64,000 bases of DNA from Mytilus californianus (GCF_021869535.1 NW_026262712.1:66496100-66560099), one strand, 5' to 3'; shown: positions 37,930-50,721, numbered from the stretch's first letter. Program-made: numbers and translations. Notes: generated from the letters alone by a model not told the origin.

Positions 37930-38674
37930 AGGGGCATTAATTAGCTACGAGATATAAACATGATAAAAAAAAAATTTAAATATGATTTTTTTTGTTCAAT
38001 CATTAATGAAAGTGAAAAAGTGAAACAAAAATGCGCTTTTAGCAGCCAATTTGGTTAAATTTTGGACCGAATCACTAATTTACTTTAAAATTCATGACCC
38101 AAATTTTTTTACAGTGTAATTTCATCCCCCTACTTGCTATTTGAGGCATAAAACATCAATTTGGAAAGGATATAAAACAAGAATGTGTCCATAGTACATG
38201 GATACCCCACTCGCACTATCATTTTCTATGTTCAGTGGACCGTGAAATTGGGGTCAAAACTCTAATTTTGCATTAAAATTAGAAAGATCATATCATAGGG
38301 AACATGTGTACTTAGTTTCAAGTTGATTGGACTTCAGCTTCATCAAAAACTACCTTGAACAAAAACTTTAACCTGAAGCGGGACAGACGGTAAACGGACG
38401 AACGAACGAACAGACGAACAGACCGAAAAACATAATGCCCCTCTAATATCGTAGGTGGGGCATAAAAAAATTGCAAGTAATACACTGTCCACACTAGGGA
38501 CAACAAAAATCAAAGGATGATAACTGTGTTCCCGGACCATATTATCGAGTCCATGCATTGTTAATTGTTTATTTTAGACTTTTTGTAATTTGGATATATG
38601 TTTTAGTATGTTATAAATCAAATATGAAAATTTGAGTCAAATTGGTGAACATGAATTTGACAGCTAATGCCCCT
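37930..38674. mobile_element. non-autonomous element flanked by TTAA, 745 bp
   Basis: The ends are inverted repeats: AGGGGCATTA at left and TAATGCCCCT at right. Each is directly flanked by TTAA (37926-37929 and 38675-38678). TTAA target duplications are typical of piggyBac-type transposons. There is no coding capacity. A family B repeat (38176-38469) lies inside it. Confidence 0.6.
38176..38469 (-). repeat. family B repeat, nested copy
   Basis: Starts AACAAGAATGTGTCCATAGT, ends ATCGTAGGTGGGGCATAAAA and holds a GACGAACGAACGAACAGACG stretch. It lies inside the TTAA-flanked element 37930-38674. Confidence 0.8.
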
Positions 38675-39439
38675 TTAATTATCATGATTATAAGAAATTC
38701 TTCTGAAGCCAAAGAAGTTCCTCTTGCATGCTTTACATCCATCCATGGATTAGCCTGACCATATTATCGTTTAAATAGTTCCTACATAATAACATACTCT
38801 TCTTTTACATTATACTGAATTACAAGCTTAATTTTTTTTATTCTCCACATTTTACTAACTTTATATTGTCTTTGCTATAAAAATGATTTCATACTTTTAT
38901 GTGAAGTAAGACAATTTTTTTAATATATTGATGTTCAATATTTCACAAAGATCTGCATAAACAGGGACTTCTGAAGTAGCAGTATCAAGCTAGAAAAGTA
39001 GGATATTTTATGTGTCTTGCTTCCTTCTTGCATACAAAGATATTCTGAAGCCCTGGACAGCATTTGGAGAAAAGCAACAGGTAGAAATCACCAGCCTACT
39101 GATTACTTTTGAAAGTCTTTTTTTTTAGTGGTTTCGATATAATGGAATGTTATATCATGTATATTACATGTATGCATGTTAAAAACAAGATCTTACCGTT
39201 CAGTAGTAGAAATTTACCGGAATCTTGTATGATTATTTTCTATTGGGGTCATTTTTATCTGAAAATAAAACCAGTACAAAATAAATGTTAAATAAACTAT
39301 AGCAATTAAGATCACACCAATAAATCAAAACCAAAACTAGAACCTGAGTTTTCTGTCTATTACAATACAATCATAAGGTCTTTGCTTTGGAAATAAACAC
39401 ATTTATTTTAAAACCAGTTGTTGGCATGATACGGATTAC

Positions 39440-39716
39440 ATATTTTTTGTATAGTTTATGATGGCATGATACTAAACCCAAAACGGGAGGGGTTGTGGTC
39501 TTTTTTGATATGATGAAGACTTAATCTTTCAATCAGTTTAATTGAAGTCTGGAGCTGGCATGTCATTAACTGCAAGTAGTCCTTTGTTAATTTATGTTTA
39601 TCATTGTCATTTTGCTTAGTTTCTTCGATTCTAACATCTAACATGGGACTCGGACTTTAAACTCAGTTTTACTGTGTGTTTAGCTGTGTGTTTGTTTATT
39701 CCACATTGGCAAGAGG
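39440..39716 (-). repeat. family D repeat fragment
   Basis: Contains TTGATATGATGAAGACTTAA, TCTGGAGCTGGCATGTCATT and ATTCCACATTGGCAAGAGG. It is the reverse complement of parts of 50722-51310. Confidence 0.65.
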
Positions 39717-39911
39717 CAGTGATTTTGATAGCTCTCGTCATTTTCGCCATTTGGAAAACGATTTTCGAAATAACGCAAGTATTGCTGATCAATTTCATCA
39801 CTTAAATTTACCTGGTGACAAGTTTATGACAAGTTTACTACCCCAAGCTAATCAACAGATACAACAGGTGTCATTATTTGTTGTTACAGGTAATCTGCTT
39901 GTCTGATGGGT

Positions 39912-40189
39912 CATTACAAGCAGATTCCATTGAGTGTGTAGCCAAAGGTAATATCTTTGGTTAGCTTGCTTGTTAGCTGAACCGTGAAGTCATTATAAGG
40001 TCAGATATACTACCCTCCTTTCGAAGTAGCATAGTCCAACAGACAGATCGATTGGTTTTCTGTCGGACTAGTCTATTCTTAAAGTAGGGTAGTTTACCTA
40101 ACCTAACAATGACTTCACGGTTCAGCTAACAAGCAAGCTAACCAAAGATATTACCTTTGGCTACACACTCAATGGAATCTGCTGTAATG
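39912..40189. mobile_element. long-arm foldback MITE, 278 bp
   Basis: The left arm starts CATTACAAGCAGATTCCATT and continues through TAGCCAAAGGTAATATCTTT and TTAGCTGAACCGTGAAGTCA. The right arm is its reverse complement over roughly 85 bases, ending GCTGTAATG. The middle of about 100 bases is partly palindromic as well. Non-coding. Confidence 0.85.
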
Positions 40190-42213
40190 ATCATCAAAAT
40201 CAATTCATACCAATAGAATCAGTCAGTCTGCATTTCGCCATTTCATATGAAATTGTTCATACCACACATTTATCGTAGTTTCATGATGAAAATGTAATTC
40301 TGACAGAAATACAAAAACCGAAATGAACTTATTCAAACACATCGTTTTTCTTTAAGTCCGTTAAAAATGTTAAATTGAGATCTACTTTGACTTTGACCAT
40401 GTTGACTGCCCTCACTTTTGATATAGAAATTAGATTAACAAAACCGGCGGCCATTAATAAAATGTGCTTCTACTGTGTATAATCCTCTGAAGAGAAGGAG
40501 CACACCGGAATGCAAGAAAGATAACTCAATTATAATTTTTCCTAGTATTGAAATACCTGCTCATGATCTGTCTACATACTTCTGACTAGAGGACTTAAAG
40601 GTTTAGGTCTTTTGAGTTATGGTGCAAATTATGGGGTTTGGGGGAAGGAGCTTGGGTACTTCATATTCTTTATTTCTTACACAAATTTTCTCCATTCTGT
40701 GTATTAAAGCACCCATTTTTCTCTCTTCATTATTTTTTTACCCATTTTCTCCTATGTAATAACTACTTTAGTACTACTAATATCATGTTAAACATAACTG
40801 CTACCCAAGAAAGGTCAGGTTTCTTATCACGCAATAGGAGTGAAGGCCTCAAAATCCTAGCTTAAGGGAATACGATACAGTAGCAGGGGCAGATAATAAC
40901 GTTTTCAAAACTGTTCGTGTTGTTTTCGCGACGTTGTTAATCAGAACGTTGTAATTTCGCGAAGTTTCTAATAAGAACGATTACATTTCGCGACGTCGTT
41001 TTAAATGTAGTCACATTTGCGGAAAATCCAGTGACGTCACAAATCCGGTTGCGCGAATTTGAAAAAAAAGTACCTGCCAAGAAAATCGGCCATATCATGA
41101 AAATTGTTATATTCATTCATTAATATTGAGGTCAACAGTATTAACTTGAAATGTGAAGAAAAAAAATTAAATCCACATTCATACTCTTGTATATGTTTTA
41201 TTTCATATAGGAAATGAATAACAGATATGCAAATAATGATACGTCGATGAGACAGAAACCCAACTAAACAAAAAGACCAATAAGTAATTAAATGTAATTT
41301 AGATATCAACGTACTGTCTTGATCTATATATAATATCTACACCATTTGGAAAACTGTATGGAGAATTGTGCAAATAAATTTAACAGAGACTATCAACAAA
41401 ATGACAAAATAACATGATTAATAAAGACAACGCCTCATACTGCACCTGACTTTGAATAAGTACATTAAAAAGTTTAACGGCATTTTTAGAATTTAACCCA
41501 GTGGAATACATATAATTATGAAAAAGAACTGTCAGTTTAAAAGACACAGTTATAAGCCCCGTATTATAGACGGAATGACGGACGGACAGACGGACAGGTG
41601 TAAAACAATACGCCACCCAACTTTCATTTGCGGGGGTATAAAAATACCCTGAAGACAAATAAACTTAGGCAACTTATCTATTGATACAAAATCATGCAAT
41701 TTCATGATCTAATACCGACTGCTGTACTTCCTATGAAATGTTAAACTACACCGTAATGGACTTTATTGAGACAATTACGACATGAATTTGCTCGAAACAG
41801 CTCTAAATATACACCTTTTTGAACATGTTCAGAGTAGTTCTAAGCTGACCCGAGTTAATTTGGGTATGGTTTTGTGTTCATATAATGCCTATATAGTAGG
41901 CCGATAGTTTTCTTGATTGAATTGTTCACATTTTCATGTCTGGGCTTTTTAAAACTGACTAAACAGTGAGGCTTTTTTTTTTGGTGAAGGCCGTGCGGTG
42001 ACCCTTAATTGCGTTTATCTTCGTAATTTGAAATATGGTTGATAGTTGTCTCATTGGCAATCATACCAACTGTCCTTATTTTTATATTATCCCACTTACT
42101 TGATAATTGTTTCATATTTTGTCTTGTTGGGACCTTTTGAATAATTAAAAATATGCCCAAGCTGTGTTGTCTGCATGAGTTGAAGGACTAATGTCGGACT
42201 GAGATGCAAATTA

Positions 42214-43789
42214 TTTTTTATGCCAACGCCGTAGCGGAGGGGGCATTAAGTTTTACCCTTGTCCGTCTGTACGTACGTACGTACGTCCCAAAATTGGTTT
42301 CCGTTCTCTAACTTTAGTTTGCCTCAACCAAATGTTATGAAACTTATACACAACGCTTATTACCACAAAACACAGATCAAGTTTGAATTTTGGTGGCGTC
42401 ACTCATTCTAGAGTTATGCCCCTTTACAAATGGAAAAATTGCTGAATTTTTCGTTTCCGTTCTCTAACTTTAGTTTGCCTCAACCAAATGTTATGAAACT
42501 TATACACAATGCTTATTACCACAAAACACAGATCAATAGATATAAGAAGATGTGGTATGAGTGCCATTGAGACAACTCTCCATCCAAGTCAAAATTTATA
42601 AAAGTAAACCATTATAGGTCACAGTACGGTCTTCAACACGGAGCCTTGGCTCACACCGAATAGTAAGCTATAAAGGGCCCCAAAAATTACTAGTGCAAAA
42701 CCATTCAAACGGGAAAACCAACGGTCTAATCTATATAAAAAAACGAGAAACGAGAAAAACTTATGAACCACATCAACAGCGACAACTACTGAACATCAGA
42801 TTCCTGACTTAGGACAGGTGCAAACAAATGCAGCGGGTTTAAACGTTTTAATGGTACCAAACCTTCACCCTTTTTCCGAAACAATAGTGTAACATCACAA
42901 CATAGAAAGACACACTATAAAATATCAACTGAAATAGCTTAACTCAATCAAAGGACATATTAACACCATTGAACATACACTGAACAAATAAATTTGACCT
43001 ATGACACAATGTAAATACAAAATAAATAAACTAAGGGAAGAATAATAAAAGTAACACGTTATATCGGTAATAAATGTTAAACAATTAAAGAAAAACAATA
43101 TGCTCGAACAAAAATATCAGCTATTTGCACTAACTTTAAACACAGGTAAATGAAAATAATTTTGTTGTTAGGTATACGTGTATAAAGTACCAATGGAGAA
43201 AGGAAATATTTTTACAAAATAAATAATTTTGATGTTCATAGTACGAAGTGAAAATTTATAGTTATACCAAACACTTATCAAAGCTGGTATATAGACCAGA
43301 TATAACCCTGAATAACATTAAATAACAAAAAAGCAATACAATTAGTATCAACAGGTCAAATAAACAAGAAAGTACGATTTGAGAGTACTCGCAGTTACTG
43401 ACAGCTAGTTAAAAGCCAAAACAATTAATAATAAAAAATCATGCATCAGAGACTAAAATCAACTAAAACACATCCCAGGGATTTAGTATTTTAACGTCAT
43501 GGACAGTCAAAGAAGACATGAGAAGTTTGAATTTTGGTGGGGTCACTTTTACCGTTCTAGAGTTATGCCCCTTAACAAATGAAAAAAATTCTGAAATATT
43601 TGTTTCTGTTCTCTAATTTTAGTTTGCCTCAACCAAATGTTATGAAACTTATGCACAATGCTTATTACCGCAAAACTCAGATCAAGTACAAATTTGGGTA
43701 GCGTCACTTTTACAGTTCTTGAGTTATATCCCTTTATAACGTTATATGCAAGCAGGGGCATCATCTGTGTCCCATGGACACATTCCCCA
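42214..43789 (-). repeat. family B' repeat split by an insertion
   Basis: Begins TTTTTATGCCAACGCCGTAG and ends CATGGACACATTCCCCATTT, the reverse of 22051-22492. After ACAAAACACAGATCAA at 42536 the family sequence breaks off and resumes at about 43524 with GTTTGAATTTTGGTGG. That gives two halves around a foreign segment. Confidence 0.8.
42537..43523 (-). mobile_element. family C element inserted into a family B' repeat
   Basis: Starts TATAAGAAGATGTGGTATGA followed by GTGCCATTGAGACAACTC and ends with GAGAGTACTCGCAGTTACTG and about 140 further bases. It is the longest family C copy here (about 987 bp) and interrupts the host repeat cleanly. Any target duplication is at most two bases. Non-coding. 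Confidence 0.7.
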
Positions 43790-44674
43790 TTTATTTTTAT
43801 TGTTATTATTATATTTTGATTATGAAATATTTATTTTTATCAAATTTATCTTTTTATGTTTCCGAACATTTCTTTTCTAAAAGTAATTTACTAGAATACT
43901 TTTTGTATCCAGCATGTCCAAGATTCGTAACAATTCATAAAGGTTTGGCAAATATTTTATGCTATTTTACGAGTAACCAGCTTTAAAAATTTTAATGAAT
44001 AATATCATTGCTTTCGAAAAAAAAAACTTGGCTATACCACTGAACTTGACAGCGTAATCATGAACGGCGGGAATGATTTTACGACGTTATTGCAATTAAA
44101 ACTTATTTCAACGTAGTTTAGCGCCCTATTGGCAAACGTCCCGTTTGCAATTAAAAATCAAAGTTTATTGCTTTTATTGAAAAAACAAGCACATGGACCC
44201 CCAGTTTTTTCTTTTGCAATCAATCAAGTAATATTTAAAGAACACTCCGCCAAAATTTTAAGAAAAAATCAACGATCGATTTTTTTCTGCACTTCTGAAT
44301 AGACGCAAAAATATTGTCAATTTCTTTATTTCACTAATAGTAAAGTAAATTCAGAAAACAACAATTTTGTTAACCCTTAAACTTGTTACAGCATGGTCAT
44401 GCCATGGATCAAGGGAACATTTTACAAAAAACCCGGTTAAGTTATGACTGTTCGTTCAAAAGTATTGTAACTTTCTTTAAAAGTCCTTTTTTATGAAATT
44501 TCAGGGTTTTCCCTTCAAATATGCAAATTTCAAACCAAATTATCTCAAAAAGTAAGTCATGAAGGTATATTTTTCTTTGCATATTTCAAAAGTACACATC
44601 GAAATTGATCTTCTACCAAAATTTCAAGAAAAAATCAACGAGGGATCTCTACTGTATCGTATGCCCTTAAACCC

Positions 44675-44750
44675 TGCTAGAGGTATAGGGGGAGGGTTGA
44701 GATCTTACAAAACATGTTTAACCTAGCAGACCCTCATTTATACATTATGT
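44675..44750 (-). repeat. family D fragment
   Basis: Contains AGAGGTATAGGGGGAGGGTT and AAAACATGTTTAACC, the reverse complement of a part of 50722-51310. It lies immediately outside the TTAA-flanked element. Confidence 0.6.
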
Positions 44751-46218
44751 ATATATATATAGTCTAATTCGATGGAATCTGGCAAGGTACCGCAAAAGGC
44801 TACTCAAACAGCTAGTATTGTTATAAGAATAAATTAACCAACTTGGGTCCTGCAGTTTTATAGTTATCTTGTTTTGTATTTCCTAAACAGTTACTTGATA
44901 AAAGCATAAGTAATACTTTTGATATATCATAGAAATGATATTTAACAATTCTTTCATTGATTTGAGACACTGTTAAAAAGCCTATTTAGGATTCTACACG
45001 TACCAATACAGATACAGATACTGAATGTATAATAATATTATACTTGACGATGAAAATCTCAATCGCAAATTGAATGGCATACGTTCTATTTCTGCACATA
45101 GAAATGAGCAGTATTAAAGTCATAGGCAACAAATATCTGTTGAAATCATGATTTGAAATGGTGACCAATTTCCACTGGCACTGTTCAAGGACAGTAGCAT
45201 TCAATATTTATACAATCCAAAGGTACAAATGAAAAGATTTAATACTTTTTTTTATTATGCAACGTGCTTTCCAAGGTGAGATGTGTGACTCAAATAATTC
45301 CATCATATCAGTTACAAAGCTGTATATATTGCGAATCAATAAAAGATAATAGACTAGCTAGACTCCCCTTTTTGTGGAATGTTGCACGTTTAATTTGTTT
45401 TGCAACTTTTTTAAAAATATTTAAATTTACATTTATAATTCAGCAGACAAAGGGATATTAACTTAATATCAATCTAATAATCGTTTCATCTGTTTTATCT
45501 CAACAGAAATTATGATCTATTATGGTTTTGTTTTGGCGCTGGACTTCTGACAGCTTCGTAAAAAACAAGAAACTAATACCGCTTCACATACGGTCGAACC
45601 CTGATTATCCGGATTTGAAATTCTCAGAAAGGTCAAAAATTAAAATTCTACCATACTATTCACAACGAAAATTGACAAAACAAAAAGACAAGTTAAGAAA
45701 CGTGTGACCTAGCCTGAAATGACACTGATTCATAATAGTCGACAAGTAATGAATGATCTTTGAAAGGGGATTTAAAAAAAATCTGCACCAATATATATAT
45801 ATATGAAATCTGAGAGTAGTCTCAGATGAAATGTAATGACCAGCTGGGCATCTCCCTTTCTTCGTGCTGCATATATTGTGAAGAAGAAAGACAGTAATAA
45901 ACATCACTTGATAATAAATGTAAATATCTATTTGATTATTGAATTAGACTTTATGATATCCTTGTCCAATCAGAGACAGAGACATACAGATTTTTTTAAA
46001 CCAAAATTTTTTTAATGGGACCCATTAAAATAGGCTCGCAACTCAATTACAAAAAAACTAAGAAATTGGTTAAAAATGTAACCTTTTATCCTATATTGAT
46101 AATGGTATATTCCTTCTTTTTCCAATCAAAATACAGGGGGGATGTATTTCATGAACGATTTTGTAAATAATTAATCCTTGTTTTCATCAATGTTCATCTT
46201 CTTAGAACTATGTGACGT

Positions 46219-46220
<2 letters not shown>

Positions 46221-46315
<95 letters not shown>

Positions 46316-46347
46316 GCAAGCAATCAATCAATCAATCAATCAATCAA
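46221..46347. repeat. CAAT tetranucleotide microsatellite
   Basis: About thirty CAAT units with one interruption (CAAGCAAG). A frame through it would encode a repeated Ser-Ile-Asn-Gln, which is a trivial translation of the microsatellite. Confidence 0.95.
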
Positions 46348-46859
46348 ATTCGAGTGTTTGCGAAAATTCGATTAGCAAATACCTACAGTGAAATAAAATC
46401 AGTGTCTATTTAATGCTTGATGTAAAGCCCATGTTCGATATTCTAAAGCGCATAAATGATCAAATTCCTGAAGAAGAACATGCCAACGCTATGGCGGATA
46501 TAAACAAATTTTCAACAGTCGTTAGAATGAAAATTTGATATCCAATACAACGGTAAATGACTGCAGACGTAGACCAAATTGTTAAAAAAATTAAGGGCAT
46601 TTAATTTGTAACTGTACTGTAACATTGATATAACTTACTGAGAGATATTGCTTTATCTAGACGAGAGGAATATGACCGCAAAATTATAGTGATCAGTAAA
46701 CATGAGTAAAGAAAAGATGTAACACAACACATTAAAAAGACAAAACCACAAAATATAACCAACATTTTATAACATACTTCACTAAAAACTAAATATTCGA
46801 ATTCATGATTTCTTAAAGGGTTAGCCCACTTGTTAATGTTCGAGACAAATTGAATTCTA

Positions 46860-46975
46860 GTCACTTCGGCACCTTGTTAAATTGGTACCGTTATAGTCAA
46901 TTCGGCACCTAGTCTAATCAGGACCTGGCTAATTTTGCACCTGAGGTAGTTATTTCGGCACCCAAAAATAACTTT
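46860..46975. repeat. short repeat with TTCGGCACC motif
   Basis: TTCGGCACC occurs about three times, with weaker relatives (GGACC, TTGCACC), at spacings of roughly 25-45 bases. It looks like a degenerate minisatellite. Confidence 0.5.
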
Positions 46976-47675
46976 ATGTTTTGCAAGTACAAATGTAATC
47001 TATTGAGGACTCCATTTTTTTAAAATATTTTCATCACGTGTCAGCTTATATTTGTTGGCATAACAAAAGTTCTAATGAAAACTTTGTTATTAACAATGGG
47101 GCCATAATATGAGGGGACAAATTCCCCAATTACAGTAAGAAAATCATTAAAATGAAAAAAAAAAAAATACTAATGAACACAGATTCGTTGACAATTTTTT
47201 TCTAACTTTTTTAGTTTCCCTCATTTGCGCCTAAATCTCTTTCTTTCTTCTGGTCTCTTTTGTTATGAGACTTTGAGTAAAATATAGGAAGGAGCATCAT
47301 ATTGTATCCCTCAAATTTTTTGTTGTTTTTGTTTACCGAAAGAATACTGCCAGTTAAACAATTAAATAAATTCCATACATTTTAAAATGATTCTGCAGCT
47401 TATTGAACATGATTTTATAGCAAACAAATGATGTGTTGTCTTGGGAAACTCACTTGATCAATCAGTCAGTTTTCAGCGTATCTGATAAGGATAACAAGCC
47501 GACTTGGTATATATCTTCGTCCTTTTAAAGATATAAATTATAACAATTTTATTTTAATAATTCTTTGATATAAAAAAAAAAGCTACCTGATGATAGCGTT
47601 TCTTTGTTTACATTGAAAATGATGTCACAACTAAAATCCCTAACAACAGGACCAACATTGGAAATGTTATTTCTC

Positions 47676-47818
47676 GAATCATTTCTTTCACCAGAAAAGA
47701 TCGTCAATTACACACTCTCTTATGACGTCATTTACCAAATAGAAGGCGTGCCTGTATCCCTGCACCTATTAAAGCTTCAAGCATCTTCAGGATCGTCATT
47801 CTGCAGGGTAGTCTAGAA
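47676..47818 (-). repeat. family G repeat, copy with TGACGTCA
   Basis: The reverse complement matches 52095-52235: GAATGACGATC, GTGCAGGGATACAGGC, GGTAAATGACGTCAT and AATTGACGA occur in the same order. It contains the palindrome TGACGTCA. Confidence 0.7.
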
Positions 47819-47849
47819 ATAATTTATGTCCCTTACGACTGAAGTGAGA

Positions 47850-48110
47850 ATAACCTGATGTTCAGTGGTTGTCGTTTGTTGATGTGGTTCATAAGTGTTT
47901 CTCGTTTTTTATATAGATTAGACCGTTGGTTTTCCTGTTTGAATGGTTTTACTCTAGTCATTTTTGGGGCCCTTTATAGCTTGCTGTTCGGTGTGAGCCA
48001 AGACTCCATGTTAAAGGCCATACTTTGACCTATAATGGTTTACTTTTACAAATTGTGACTTGGATGGATAGTTGTCTCATTGGCACCCATACCACATCTT
48101 CTTATATCTA
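47850..48110 (+). repeat. family C copy
   Basis: Contains CAGTGGTTGTCGTTTGTTGA, TAGACCGTTGGTTTTCCTGT and GTTGTCTCATTGGCACCCAT. Confidence 0.75.
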
Positions 48111-48340
48111 ATAACCAACTAATTAGATTTTAATTTCCCGAATATTTCATGCAGTATAGCATGAAGCTTTTTCACTAATTTGCTCAACATGTGTTGGAAG
48201 TGACGATGCCTACATTTTTGTCATGTGGTGATGAAAGTCACAGGACAGATATAACTATATATATATATACTACCTTTTCTCGGAAGTGGCATATTGGAAC
48301 TAAAATGATTAAGGAACTTCTATTTCATGACAACTGCAAA

Positions 48341-49275
48341 CTAGGGTATCTAGTTTAAAAATGTGTCTGATGACCATGTCAGCCAACCAAGATGGCTGAC
48401 ATGGCTAAAAATAGAACATAGGGGTAAATTGCAAGTTTTGCCTATTATTTTGAAAACTGCTATAAATAGAGAAAATCTGACAAGAACAAAAATGTTCAGA
48501 ATGTTGATCATTCACGTCAAAACTGTCAAAGGACTTCTTATAGGAGTTATTGCCCTTGAATTTTACCATTTTTCCTATTTGCCTATTATCTCAAAATTAT
48601 AATAGATAGACAGAAACTTTAAATACCAAAAATGATCAGCAAGACATGATCTACAAATAAGTCTACATGGCTGAAATCTTCAGTCGAATCCTTATTAGAG
48701 TTTGTCCTATAATGACGATTTTTACCATTTTTTTTGCTTTTTAGTCTAATATCTTAAAAACTATATTAGATAGATAGAAACTGTAAATAGCAAAAATGAT
48801 CAGCAAGACAAGATCTACAAATAAGCCTAAAATGGCCAAAATCTTAAGTCGACTCGTTATTGGAGTTATTGCCCTTTAATGGTTATTTTTCACATTTTTG
48901 CCTAATATCTTGAAAACGGTAATTGATAGATAGAAACTTTAAATAGCACACATGAAAAGCAAGACAAGATCCTCAAATAAGCCAAAATGGCAGAAATCTG
49001 CAGTCGACTCGTTATTCCAGTTGCCCTTTGATGATAATTTTTTTTTAAATTTTGCATTTTTTGCTTATTACATTGTATCTTGAAAACTATAATAGATAAA
49101 TAGAAGCTTTAAAAAGGAAAATTATCAGTAGGATATGATCTACAAATATGTCAACATGACTGAAATTGTCAGTTATCTCTTAATAGAGTTATTCCCCTTT
49201 AATGATGATTTTTTACTAAAAAGTGGCTTTTGTTGAAGATGCAGGTGAGTGACACAAGCTCTTTAGAGCCTCAAG
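48341..49275 (-). mobile_element. dispersed element (family A), reversed copy 3
   Basis: Ends GCTCTTTAGAGCCTCAAGT after CAGGTGAGTGACACAA, the reverse of the start of 18914-20180. The interior holds about four units with GATAGATAGAAACTTTAAAT and CAAGATCTACAAATAAG. The opposite terminus is missing. Confidence 0.7.
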
Positions 49276-49429
49276 TTTGTCAAGCCTGGGACATTTATGC
49301 TGCGAAAGAGGGAATATAGGGATCCTTCTTGCGGACGGTTTCAATGACAACAACCTTTAGGTTCATTTCATGGTTAAAGCTTTTTTTTACATCAATAACT
49401 TTGTCAGACCTTCATGAAATTTTTGTCTT

Positions 49430-50545
49430 GCCTTGATGGAGTCAGTAAGCGAGACATACATGTAGGTATGCTGTTTCCAGTGTTGGCGGCAGCGTCAACA
49501 ATGTATTAGTTTGTGATTAAGTCTAGTTTATGGTGAACCACTAGTGGTAGGTCAATGATATTTGGTATGAAGTTGTATTAGCATTGGCACATCTCATTTC
49601 CATGGAGATTATTTGGCCCTGCTTCCTCAGTCATGGTCTACTGACTTTGAAACTTTTGCTTAGTTTACATGTATTAGTTTGTGATTAGATTAGTTTATGG
49701 GGAACCACTAGTGGTAGGTCAATGATATTTGGTATGCAGTTGTATTAGCATTGGCACATCTCATTTCCATGAAGATTATTTGGCCCTGCCGCCTCAGTCA
49801 TGGTCTATTGACTTTGAAACTTTTGCTTAGTTTACATGTATTAGTTTGTGATAAGGTCAGTTTATGGGGAACCACTAGTGGTAGGTCTGACAGTGATATT
49901 TGGTACACAGTTGTATAAGCATTGGCACATCTCATTTCCATTGAGATTATTTGGTCCTGCCCCCTCAGTCATGGTCTATTGACTTTGAAACTTTTGCTTA
50001 GTTTAATTTACATGTATTAGTTTGTGATTAGGTCAGTTCAAGGGGAACCGTTAGTGGTAGGCCAATGTTAATTGGTATTCAGTTGTATACAGCATTAGCA
50101 CATCTCATTTCCATGGAGAATATTTGGCCCCACCCCGTCAGTCATAGTCTATTCACTTTAAAACTTTTGCTTAGTTTACATGTTAAGTTTGTGATTAGAT
50201 CAGTTTAAGATGAAATGTAATGTTGAATTTGGTATTGATTATATAGCCCCCACCCCCTCATCATGGTTCATCGACTTTGAAACTTTTACATAGTTTACAA
50301 GTTAATGTTTGTGTTTAGGTTTGTTTAAAGGGAATGACTTATGATAAGTCAGTGGTATTTGGTATGCAGTTGTATTAGCATTGGCACATCTCATTTCCAT
50401 GGAGATTGTTTAGCTATGTACCTTCAGTCATGGTTCATTGACTTTGAATATTTGCATAACTTACATGTTAAAGTATTGCTATTTTAATTTCAGCATTTGC
50501 ATTATCAAAATAACAAAAAGGCGAGACATATTTCTGTGTTAACAG
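49430..50545 (+). repeat. tandem-unit repeat (family E), about 5-6 units
   Basis: Units of about 165-175 bp contain GGGGAACCACTAGTGGTAGG, ATTGGCACATCTCATTTCCA and CAGTCATGGTCTATTGACTT. Both edges carry GCGAGACATA-type sequence (about 49450 and 50521). The opposite orientation occurs at 21595-22035. Non-coding. Confidence 0.85.
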
Positions 50546-50721
50546 TTTATATGAAATTTACATTTGAAATTTATTAACATTTACAAACAGCAGAACAGTC
50601 AAAGTTTAAAGTTTTAAGTCATCAATAACTTTCTCAAACCTTCATTGAATCCTATGTGAATTGGACAGAAGCTTTTTTATGATCAAAAGACAGTATTCAT
50701 AAAAAATAGAATTGCGAATGG

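Larger units (their letters stand above)
40866..44666. mobile_element. 3.8-kb element with 18-bp terminal inverted repeats and TTAA flanks
   Basis: The left end GGGAATACGATACAGTAG is mirrored by the right end CTACTGTATCGTATGCCC with one mismatch. TTAA abuts both ends (40862-40865 and 44667-44670). This is the structure of a piggyBac-type, non-autonomous insertion. No transposase frame was found. Much of the length is younger nested repeats (family C at 41830-42085, family B' at 42214-43789). Confidence 0.65.

Noticed and set aside
38318-38558. Two overlapping ORFs with VRLFVRSSV-type repeats
   Set aside because: They translate the GAACGAACGAACAGACG part of a family B repeat; the same peptides recur with every copy.
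46178-46375. ORF encoding a Ser-Ile-Asn-Gln repeat protein
   Set aside because: It is a translation of the CAAT microsatellite with no other support.
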